Origin: a virus
IMG/VR virus record: IMGVR_UViG_3300020469_000280
Span: 1-22,964 of that record
Direction: 5' to 3' (one strand)
Length of the DNA stretch: 22,964 nt
Part shown: positions 15,520 through 22,964 of the stretch, piece after piece
How the letters are laid out: every line of letters begins with the position of its first letter
Numbering within the stretch: position 1 is the first letter of the stretch
Notes under the pieces: model-generated
Told to the model about the DNA's origin: nothing
Database searches by the model: none
Seen by the model: only the letters and a program-made list of their open reading frames with translations
Program-made: the position numbers and the translations under genes

Positions 15520-18500
15520 ATGTCTACTATATTACTTAGAAATCAACTTACAGGCACAAAAGATTATAAAGTTACTGATGTAGCTTTAACAGGTGTTTCT
15601 TTTGATGCAGCTCGAAATGAGACAACATTAGATATTCCGTCGACAGATAGCCGACATGATGCTATTTCTATTGGACAGCATATTATTCCTATGAGGCAGG
15701 GCAATCCTTTTTCAAATACTAGTGGTTATAATAGCTTAGATATTCTTCACCCTGAAGAATCTTTACGAGTCATTAATAAAATTACTGGTACAGCAGAAAG
15801 AAAGCTAGTTTTATATGGAGACCAAAGAGAAAAATTTCCTGGTGCAAATGGAAATGGGCAAACTGGAAATGGTTCACCTGATGCTTATAATTTAGCAATT
15901 AGTGTTTCTAAAATAAAAAGAAACCGAAAGTATCGTATTGTTGACCCCGGTGAAACTACTTGGAAGTATTTTGGAAATTTGCATAATAACTCAGCTGAGG
16001 CTTCTCGTGATAGTAGATTAGCTTCAGTTGGAACAACTTTTATTGCATCATCATCTGGTACATCTACAAATTCAGGTGATGCTGATTCTCCAATTTTTGA
16101 TATTGGACCATATTTTGGTGGTGTTGGATCAACAGACCTTTCTTATACAATTAATTCTACAGGTATTACGGCTGGAAGAGAAACCGCTGATGTAATTGGA
16201 AGATACGATAAAGTAACTCCTTACTTATACCAAAATGAAACAAGTGATATAGTAATTCAAAAAATAGGTGCTACTGATAATAATGTAACAGGAAGGTGGA
16301 CAATTTGGAATAGAAATACTGGAAAGATTTATTTTGAAGATAAGTTAGCTTCATCTTCCAGCTCTTATAGATTTGATTCACCTAGTTTAAATTCTGCAAC
16401 TACTACTTCAACTGCCTTATCATATAGGCCGGGTATTGGAGATATACCATCTCAAGCTCCAGCTATTGTAGGAAGTGCTAACTCACCAAAAATTGAATGG
16501 AATGATAGAACAGTTAGTGTACCAACTCAATTTCAATATACAACTTTTCCTGAGTCGGCCGGCACAGTCGTTGAAGTAGCTCATGTTAGTTCTATGTTTG
16601 GACTAAATAGACCACTTTCTAATACTGATATTGATGGTAACTTTGTTCATTTAGAAAATAGTAAATTAGCCTCTGATGGTTCTCAACCTGTTGATGGTAA
16701 CTTAATTGTAAATGGAAGTTTAAGTTCTCAATCTTTAGATGTGACAAATCAAATTGCTGTTGGTGGTGCAGAACCTTTTTCTTCAAATACTGGTCTTACA
16801 TTAGGAGGTATGGACTTAGAAGTTAATAACATTAGACTTTCTGGTACTATTAATGACGATGCTCTATTTAAAACATATGGTATAATTGGATTCCCACATT
16901 CATTTATTGCCGATTATAATCCTAAGTATAGCGGAATTGAGCCAGTTACAATTTTATACTTTAGTAATGTTTCTGATATAGCTGCTGGTAATAATATTTC
17001 TACATTAGGAAATAGTAAAGCAGGAAGAGTACGAAGAGTTAATTCAGAATATAATTATGTTCAAGTGTCAGAAACTAATGCGACAAATAAATTTATTGTC
17101 GGTGATACGCTAACAGGTAAAGCTAGCTTAGGACCAATTTTAAGAGTTCTTAACCCTGAAGATTATTTAAAGGTTGGACAGAATTTGCGCATCTTTGGCC
17201 TTGGACAAAGAGGTGATCCATTAAAAACTTATACGGGTGATTCATCACCTAATCATCTTATCTTTAAGGCAAGTACGCCTTCAGCTCCTTCAGTAACAGG
17301 AAGATTTGATCAGCAAGGAAGTAGAACTTTTAGTTATAAGCTGGCATTATTTAATCAATTAACTGGTAAAATAACTGGATTATCATCTGCTTCAACCGTC
17401 TCAAATGCTCCAAACCTTTTAGATTTTGATAAAAGTAATTACGTTCAATTAACAAACATTTCAAGACCAGCTGCTCATTTCCTTGTATTAATTTATAGAA
17501 AATCAAATGATGAGGCAACTCATCACCTGATTGAGGTTTTAGGAAATGAAGATTTGGGAACACTTACTTCAAGTCTTACACACAATGACTATGGGGCATT
17601 TAATAAACCTCAATGGAGTAAATTAAATAACTCTGGATATTATTATACAGCGGATGCTGGAATGGTTTATGTACCACTAAACGAAGATGAAAGAAACACG
17701 GCAGGTGGTACAGTAGGTTCAAGTAAAACAACCATACCTTATATTGGAGAGCAAAACAAATATTCTAGAGGGTTTTTAGATACTAGAGTTTCTTCAACAA
17801 TGATAAACCCCAAACTTAATTTAAGCGCAAGTCCTGCTTATTTTAGAATTACTGAAACCTCCCTTTGTAAAGGACCTAGTAATGGTTATTCATTAACTGA
17901 AAATAGACTACACGACTCACCAAATATTGAATTAAATTGGTATGATCTTGAAGACCAATTTCAAGGATTTAATAGTCCATTAGGTGATGATGGTAATCCC
18001 AATCCATTGGCTGGCTCTAATGGAACTGGGTATGGAAAAATGAATGAAATAGAGTTTTTCATTGATAACAGTCGAATAGTCGATGGCCCTGACTCAGGAA
18101 TTACTGGTGGAATACAAAAGTTAATTCAAGACAAAATTTCGGCAGGTAGTAGAAGTGTTAGATTGCCAGGAGGTGTTTATTATTCAAAACTAATTACACT
18201 TCCTAGTGATTTTAAATTTCAAGGAGCATCTGATAGAAATACTACAATTAAATCAATTCCATGGCTTGACAACTCTTCAAACACCAAAACAGTTTATGGT
18301 GGTAATGTCTCTGAAATATATGGAAATTTTGCAACCAGCTCTGGTTCAATTAATGATCATGCCGGAGTACCAAAAACCTATCAAGCAAAGGCCGCATTGG
18401 AATTTTATCTTGAAACTACTACAGGTGAAGTTGGCACTTCTTCAACCCTATCTAGTGGAATTTCGAGATTCGGTAATTTCAATTCACAGACAACAAAACT

Positions 18501-20007
18501 AAGTTCATCTGCTGGAATATTTGAAAACGTATTTGCCGGTCAAAAGGCATATGCTCGAGCGGTATTAGAGTTTGATGGAAAAGATAATGTAGAAGTTTCT
18601 GATATACGACTTGATGGTAATGTTATAAATCAAAGTGTGGTTCAAATGGACTTAACTGGAAAAAGTAATTTTACAGTGTCAGGGCAATTAAGTAAAAACA
18701 TTTCAATAAAAAATGTATCTATTGCGGATAATGTTCTTGGAGGTTTTTACGGAGAAGAAATTTCTGAAGGTATTATTGAAGGTAGTATTATTAAAGATGG
18801 CGGAATTGTATTAAGCACAAGCAATAAAGCAGCTGGATTATATATGCCTGGGTCTTCAAGAATGAGACTAACATCAAACTCAATAGAAAACTTTTCAAAT
18901 GCAAATGATTTAACTTCAAATCAAAACACTACTTTGGTTGGCAATATCGTGCGAGACACCGGTTCTGGTATATTGGCATATGCTACTTCTAATTTTATTC
19001 ACGAAGGAAACCTTATATTAGGTCCAGCCGATGAATATATACCAGTTGTTGATACACTAAACTCTGAGTATGATCAACTTAACATCAATCTTATTACAGA
19101 ATCAGGTGCTGGAGTTGGAGATTTTATTTCTGACACAATACAATTTTTAAGAGACAACTCACCAATGGACTTAAGGCCTAATGATAATACTAAGCCTGAT
19201 GTAATAGATCAGGTTGGGGTAGGATTAACAACTACTATTAGAACTATGGTCGGGTTAGGGACTCAAACATATTTCTTACCTGATGATATCAATGGAGTTG
19301 GATTTAATTACTCATTTGGTGACCCAACAAATACCTCAGCTAGTGGATATATAATTCAGCCTAATACTGAAGTTGAAGATGGAACTATCACTTTAGCAGC
19401 TGGTAACTTATCATATAAAATTCCGCAAGCAAAAATTCAAGAATTAAAAACTGCAGCTGGGTTTGATGTCTTAAGTACAAGGTATAGTTCATTACCTAGT
19501 CGACCGGTCGGTGAGCAATTAATTGGTTTAGTTTATGATGTTAATGGAATAGAATATCTCTACATGGAAAATGACGGTGATATAATTAAATGGAATAAGA
19601 TCGAAGTTAATGATACTCTAGATGCTCAAACTATTAAGTTTACCATTGATGCAAATTTTGCTAACTTATTTGCAATAGGAGATAGAATAATCTTTACTTC
19701 AGGTGCACCATCATCATCAATAGGTAGAGCCGACAACTTCTCAACATCATTAATATCTCCAGTTAAAGATGCTAATAATAGAGATTTGTATCGATCATTA
19801 CCAGTAAAAGGCAAAACAGTTAAAAATGCATCCTCGGCAGAGATTGTTGTTGGAATTAGTAATGACGACGGGTTTACATCAAATGATAGAGATGGTATTA
19901 GCAACCAACCATTTGATACTCGAGATTTAACTGCGACTAAACAAAATGAATGCAGACTTGGTATACAAAATACTTTTTCAATCACTCGAGGTAGAATAGT
20001 TATATAA
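15520..20007 (+). CDS. Large fibre/tailspike-like protein with beta-helix region
   Basis: This 1495-residue structural protein probably contacts the host surface. In order: residues ~1-130 are an N-terminal region (TILLRNQLTGTKDYKV). Residues ~136-185 hold a 'G/K-x-Y-x-I-x-x-x-G-x-T-x-W' module seen in many marine phage tail proteins (KYRIVDPGETTWKYFG, then VGTTFIAS). Around residue 360, 'GLNRPLSNTDIDGNFVHLEN' is a repeat-type fibre motif, followed by DGNLIVNGSL. Residues ~586-690 look like a fibronectin-III-type sandwich (SYKLALFNQLTGKITGLSSA). Residues ~840-1170 resemble a right-handed pectate-lyase-like beta-helix: an 'I-Q-x-x-I-x-x-x-x-x-x-x-V-x-L-P-G-G-x-Y' entry, then stacked strands such as NISIKNVSIADN and TLVGNIVRDTGSGI. 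The remainder is unassigned. The frame also allows a TTG at 15505 that overlaps the upstream gene; the ATG at 15520 is preferred because conserved sequence begins there. No enzymatic residues can be confirmed by eye. Confidence 0.83.
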   Translation: MSTILLRNQLTGTKDYKVTDVALTGVSFDAARNETTLDIPSTDSRHDAISIGQHIIPMRQGNPFSNTSGYNSLDILHPEESLRVINKITGTAERKLVLYGDQREKFPGANGNGQTGNGSPDAYNLAISVSKIKRNRKYRIVDPGETTWKYFGNLHNNSAEASRDSRLASVGTTFIASSSGTSTNSGDADSPIFDIGPYFGGVGSTDLSYTINSTGITAGRETADVIGRYDKVTPYLYQNETSDIVIQKIGATDNNVTGRWTIWNRNTGKIYFEDKLASSSSSYRFDSPSLNSATTTSTALSYRPGIGDIPSQAPAIVGSANSPKIEWNDRTVSVPTQFQYTTFPESAGTVVEVAHVSSMFGLNRPLSNTDIDGNFVHLENSKLASDGSQPVDGNLIVNGSLSSQSLDVTNQIAVGGAEPFSSNTGLTLGGMDLEVNNIRLSGTINDDALFKTYGIIGFPHSFIADYNPKYSGIEPVTILYFSNVSDIAAGNNISTLGNSKAGRVRRVNSEYNYVQVSETNATNKFIVGDTLTGKASLGPILRVLNPEDYLKVGQNLRIFGLGQRGDPLKTYTGDSSPNHLIFKASTPSAPSVTGRFDQQGSRTFSYKLALFNQLTGKITGLSSASTVSNAPNLLDFDKSNYVQLTNISRPAAHFLVLIYRKSNDEATHHLIEVLGNEDLGTLTSSLTHNDYGAFNKPQWSKLNNSGYYYTADAGMVYVPLNEDERNTAGGTVGSSKTTIPYIGEQNKYSRGFLDTRVSSTMINPKLNLSASPAYFRITETSLCKGPSNGYSLTENRLHDSPNIELNWYDLEDQFQGFNSPLGDDGNPNPLAGSNGTGYGKMNEIEFFIDNSRIVDGPDSGITGGIQKLIQDKISAGSRSVRLPGGVYYSKLITLPSDFKFQGASDRNTTIKSIPWLDNSSNTKTVYGGNVSEIYGNFATSSGSINDHAGVPKTYQAKAALEFYLETTTGEVGTSSTLSSGISRFGNFNSQTTKLSSSAGIFENVFAGQKAYARAVLEFDGKDNVEVSDIRLDGNVINQSVVQMDLTGKSNFTVSGQLSKNISIKNVSIADNVLGGFYGEEISEGIIEGSIIKDGGIVLSTSNKAAGLYMPGSSRMRLTSNSIENFSNANDLTSNQNTTLVGNIVRDTGSGILAYATSNFIHEGNLILGPADEYIPVVDTLNSEYDQLNINLITESGAGVGDFISDTIQFLRDNSPMDLRPNDNTKPDVIDQVGVGLTTTIRTMVGLGTQTYFLPDDINGVGFNYSFGDPTNTSASGYIIQPNTEVEDGTITLAAGNLSYKIPQAKIQELKTAAGFDVLSTRYSSLPSRPVGEQLIGLVYDVNGIEYLYMENDGDIIKWNKIEVNDTLDAQTIKFTIDANFANLFAIGDRIIFTSGAPSSSIGRADNFSTSLISPVKDANNRDLYRSLPVKGKTVKNASSAEIVVGISNDDGFTSNDRDGISNQPFDTRDLTATKQNECRLGIQNTFSITRGRIVI

Positions 20008-20010
20008 ATA
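20003..20010 (+). promoter_or_regulatory. Late promoter, TATAAATA, before last structural gene
   Basis: An exact TATAAATA includes the TAA stop (20005-20007) of the beta-helix protein gene and ends 16 bases before the next ATG. T4 spacing predicts a start near 20016 and an 11-base leader beginning with AGAGA (20016-20020), which could serve as a weak ribosome binding site. It is the best-placed promoter of the window. Confidence 0.72.
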
Positions 20011-20026
20011 ACAACAGAGAAACGAT

Positions 20027-22964
20027 ATGGCAACTTATAAATCAGTAAATAAATCAACAAACATCGTATCGGTAGGAAGAACAGCTCCGGTAGGAAGAGG
20101 TCAAACTACCGCGGACAACTCACTTCCAGTGGTGTTAGCTAGTGATGCTGGAGCAATACCTGTAGCAGAAACGAACAAGATTGCTTCTGAAGTAGCTCTT
20201 TCTCTTTTGGGGATTCCTCGCTCTGAAGTTGCTCTTGGTATTTTTGCTGATGTTAATACTTATGATGTTAATCCATCAGAGTGGTCTATCAAACCTTTAG
20301 ACAAAAGACAATTTACTGGAACATCTGAAGCTTCAAGTATCAGACCTTTCATATATCATAAAACGACAAATCAACCAGAGATCGATACAAACAATTATAA
20401 CTGGGGACTTACTCACGTACCTGAAGAAGCAGGTGCAATGATCGAAGCACCTCCTGGTGAATCTGCTGTTCTTACCTCAAAGCGATTTTTTAGATATCAA
20501 CCTGGTCGGGTATCTTCTGCTACATTTGGTATTAAGTCTTCCGCAATGAAAGATTTATTGCCTGACCCTGAAGCAAGAAACGTTGCTGTACGAAAATATG
20601 GAATTTATGATAAGTATGATGGTTATTATTGGGAAACTAGACAAACTGGTAGAGGCGATGAATTTGCTGTTTCGAGAAGAACCCAATCTATTATAGATTT
20701 TAGAAATAGGCATGAAGAGTTTACATCAGATGATGAATATCCTAACAACCAAACAGTTGACTATGGTATTGTAGGAAAAGGTAAAGAGATTACCGAAGTT
20801 CGTGAATCAATAATGAAACTAGCTACAGCATATACAAGTGGCAATTCTGAAATTATTATTGAAAACGCATATGTTGATAATTCTGTATCCGCAACTTTTA
20901 AAGATAGTGTTATACCTAGAGTAGGTATGACTATTAGAAACATTACTGTTAATTCACCACACACTCAATTGTTTGGTGATGACGAAAATGATTATGGATT
21001 TTATGTAGCTGATACAGATGCATCTCCATTATTTAGAGAAAGTACTGTTATTACATCAGTAACAAGAACAGGTGACAATCTTGTTCTTGGAATTAATAAT
21101 AGGCCAGTGAGTGGTTCTGTTTCTAGCTTTACAGCAAATGTAAGTTCTTCTATCAATTCTGGAAATGAAACATCAAATGGAAGACTCGAACAAGATTTTG
21201 GAACATTCAGTTCAACTGGAGATGTGTTAACTGATGTTGACGGAACTCAAGTAGGCCACCGAAGAAAGAAATTAAAATTTTCTTTTGCTGGTGAAAATAT
21301 TCTAATTCGTGATAATCTTCCATTATTACAGGCAGCAGTATATGACCCATCTTTAATGAAAGAAAGAACAGAATATAATATTCTAAAGGCTTCAACTACT
21401 GGTGAAATATATTTCAATTTACCAATTTCTGCTCAAGGGAATGAAGATGTTACCGATGCAGATACTAGAACTCGATTATCCACCACTGCAACTGCATTTG
21501 ACGATTCACCTTTAGGACTATATGTTCATAATGTATTTAGCTTTGGTCAAATAGTTGAATATACGACTGATGCAACAAACCTATCTGACGCAGCCGGTTC
21601 TGCCTATCTTGGACAAGATGATAAAAACATTTTTATTATTGATAAAATTGATTGTGCAAAGAATAGTATTCGGTTAAAGCATTTACCAAGTCGAAGTAAT
21701 GGCGGAGTAAGCGGCCCGGCGGCTGGGGTAGATTTATTTACAAATGCTAATGCAATGAGTGAGGCCAGTAATGGAGAAACATCTCATGACTCTGGAGGAA
21801 TTAGAACTAAGCACTTTATTAAAACCCCAGTACCATTTATGTTTCCTGAGGTTGAGTATAATGATGTAAGTAATACTAATGTATCGGACTTAATGTTTCC
21901 ATATACAAGAGACTTTACAGTATTTAGTGGAGATGCTAATCAACCTCAAACACAATTACAAACTACTCAAGGAACAAATACACATAGAAGTGATGGTCAG
22001 ATTGGATGTTTAAATACAAATTTAGCTTCAGATACTGGTGGAGAGCTAGCCACTCTTAATGCGATTAAGTTCGAGACTTATAAGTCAGAAATTAATGATA
22101 TTAATAATGGCCTAGCATGTGGCATGATGGGACAAGGTAGAACATTTAGACCGACAGAAAGTTTTTCTGATACATCTAGAAGTTATAAAGCTTCAGGTTG
22201 GAGATATTGGGTCGATGATAATGTAGACCCAGAGTATTGGGGTGTTTATGAATATAAAGTTCCTCGCTCAAGGTTTTCTTTTGAAAGTTTAAATGGCAAT
22301 GGCGCTGAAAACAATTTTTATTCAGATGTTGTTAAAGATGGAGGTATATTTAAATACCCGGGTCAACAATTTGGAACTACTAATAATCGCGACTCCGTTT
22401 GGGATATTGATTTTGCAAATGTTATAATGAAAAAAATTGAGTTCTCTTGGTATGGTGCTGTTGGAGCTCTCTTCTTAGCATATGTACCATCGAGCGTTGG
22501 TGAAGCAAGATGGGTTCGAGTTCATCACCTAAGATGCTCTAACCAATTGAAAACCGCGTCTCTTGGTAATGCAACATTACCACTAACATACACAGTGTTT
22601 GGTGGCGGTGTTCCAAAACAATATGGTTCTGGTAGTAGCTCATCTGGTGTAGCATCAATAAGAAATACCGGATATGCTTCAGGGCTATCTGCTTCGGAAT
22701 TTATTACCAAGTATGGTTCTTCTTATTATATTGATGGTGGTGACCGAGGTACAGTAAGATTGTTTAATTATGCTGAAAATGCACCCTCTCGAGTTTCTAC
22801 ATCTAGACTAAGTGATGAGAGAATCAAAACTGCAGGGGCCGATGTTGATATTTCGGCCGGAACTTCTCAACCAGTGACACTGGCCAGTGACGGTGGATCA
22901 TACCAGTCAAATACATTTTCGTTAAGAGCACACACTATTGTAGGAGCTCATTCACGACAAGACC
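20027..22964 (+). CDS. Large virion structural protein (3' end outside window)
   Basis: The frame is open from the ATG at 20027 to the right edge, giving 979 codons without a stop, so the gene continues beyond the window. Translation begins MATYKSVNKSTNIVSVG. It is soluble, beta-rich and has no signal peptide or membrane segment. Residues 32-40 read SLPVVLASD, a motif common in tail structural proteins of marine phages; a relative, QPVTLASDGG, recurs at residues 948-957. Residues ~54-77 contain an imperfect 12-residue repeat beginning SEVAL twice. The middle (YDKYDGYYWETRQTGRGDEF, IIDFRNRHEEF) and the part near residue 790 (IEFSWYGAVGALFLAYVP) resemble large structural proteins of T4-like cyanophages, but I recognise no named domain. 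It has its own late promoter and follows the beta-helix fibre gene, so a tail-fibre or outer-baseplate part is likely. Its exact role is unknown. Confidence 0.85.
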   Translation, partial: MATYKSVNKSTNIVSVGRTAPVGRGQTTADNSLPVVLASDAGAIPVAETNKIASEVALSLLGIPRSEVALGIFADVNTYDVNPSEWSIKPLDKRQFTGTSEASSIRPFIYHKTTNQPEIDTNNYNWGLTHVPEEAGAMIEAPPGESAVLTSKRFFRYQPGRVSSATFGIKSSAMKDLLPDPEARNVAVRKYGIYDKYDGYYWETRQTGRGDEFAVSRRTQSIIDFRNRHEEFTSDDEYPNNQTVDYGIVGKGKEITEVRESIMKLATAYTSGNSEIIIENAYVDNSVSATFKDSVIPRVGMTIRNITVNSPHTQLFGDDENDYGFYVADTDASPLFRESTVITSVTRTGDNLVLGINNRPVSGSVSSFTANVSSSINSGNETSNGRLEQDFGTFSSTGDVLTDVDGTQVGHRRKKLKFSFAGENILIRDNLPLLQAAVYDPSLMKERTEYNILKASTTGEIYFNLPISAQGNEDVTDADTRTRLSTTATAFDDSPLGLYVHNVFSFGQIVEYTTDATNLSDAAGSAYLGQDDKNIFIIDKIDCAKNSIRLKHLPSRSNGGVSGPAAGVDLFTNANAMSEASNGETSHDSGGIRTKHFIKTPVPFMFPEVEYNDVSNTNVSDLMFPYTRDFTVFSGDANQPQTQLQTTQGTNTHRSDGQIGCLNTNLASDTGGELATLNAIKFETYKSEINDINNGLACGMMGQGRTFRPTESFSDTSRSYKASGWRYWVDDNVDPEYWGVYEYKVPRSRFSFESLNGNGAENNFYSDVVKDGGIFKYPGQQFGTTNNRDSVWDIDFANVIMKKIEFSWYGAVGALFLAYVPSSVGEARWVRVHHLRCSNQLKTASLGNATLPLTYTVFGGGVPKQYGSGSSSSGVASIRNTGYASGLSASEFITKYGSSYYIDGGDRGTVRLFNYAENAPSRVSTSRLSDERIKTAGADVDISAGTSQPVTLASDGGSYQSNTFSLRAHTIVGAHSRQD

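Noticed and set aside
18206-18502. A 98-codon + strand frame inside the beta-helix gene
   Set aside because: It is a frame shadow of a confidently coding region, with a composition (Leu/Gln/Ile-rich) typical of out-of-frame AT-rich sequence and no ribosome binding site.
19626-20060. A 144-codon open frame on the minus strand
   Set aside because: It lies antisense over the end of the fibre gene, the late promoter and the start of the next gene. Its protein has no recognisable pattern and all well-supported genes are on the + strand.
1-22964. tRNAs, CRISPR arrays, insertion sequences, attachment sites, rho-independent terminators
   Set aside because: None seen. Genes are packed with gaps of at most 19 bases, and no stem-loop followed by a T-run was noticed at any junction.

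Overview
The window is a gap-free run of late structural genes from a T4-like (Straboviridae/Kyanoviridae-type) contractile-tailed phage. The base composition is AT-rich, and the marine cyanophage/pelagiphage group of T4-like phages is the closest match I recognise in gene order and protein style. All ten genes lie on the + strand. Intergenic gaps are 1 to 19 bases and two junctions overlap. There is no tRNA, CRISPR array, insertion sequence, integrase or metabolic gene, so the host cannot be named from this window. A marine bacterium is an inference only.

Layout. Positions 1-723: the 3' part of a gp27-like baseplate hub gene. 723-1625: a gp5-like hub/spike protein without a lysozyme domain, ending in an octapeptide-repeat needle. 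1640-2068: gp25-like sheath-initiator wedge protein. 2070-4265: gp6-like wedge protein with a Thr/Gly/Pro-rich tail. 4276-6570: a wedge protein in the gp7 position. 6579-8471: an enlarged gp8-like wedge protein. 8476-14739: a 2087-residue structural protein with a DUF4815-like N-terminus, in the place where T4 carries gp9/gp10. 14741-14947: a 68-residue coiled-coil protein. 14919-15512: a 197-residue structural protein. 15520-20007: a 1495-residue fibre/tailspike-like protein with a right-handed beta-helix region. 20027 to the right edge: a further large structural protein, truncated by the window (979 codons seen).

How they work together. gp27 and gp5 form the central hub and membrane-piercing needle. 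gp25, gp6, the gp7-position protein and gp8 build the six wedges around it. The giant protein, the small coiled-coil protein, the 197-residue protein and the two last large proteins are most simply the peripheral baseplate and host-recognition apparatus. In T4-like phages this part of the particle evolves fastest and is where novelty is most likely.

Regulation. The exact T4-type late promoter word TATAAATA occurs at 1626-1633, 8399-8406 and 20003-20010, each time upstream of a gene. A GATAAATA variant sits just before gp8 (6566-6573). Two of these lie only 5-6 bases from the start codon, which would make those transcripts essentially leaderless. No rho-independent terminator was seen.

Nothing here demands a wholly new system. 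The items most worth a second look are the leaderless late-promoter arrangement, the lysozyme-free needle with stacked cysteines, the giant wedge-periphery protein, and the beta-helix protein as a receptor-binding or glycan-acting candidate.
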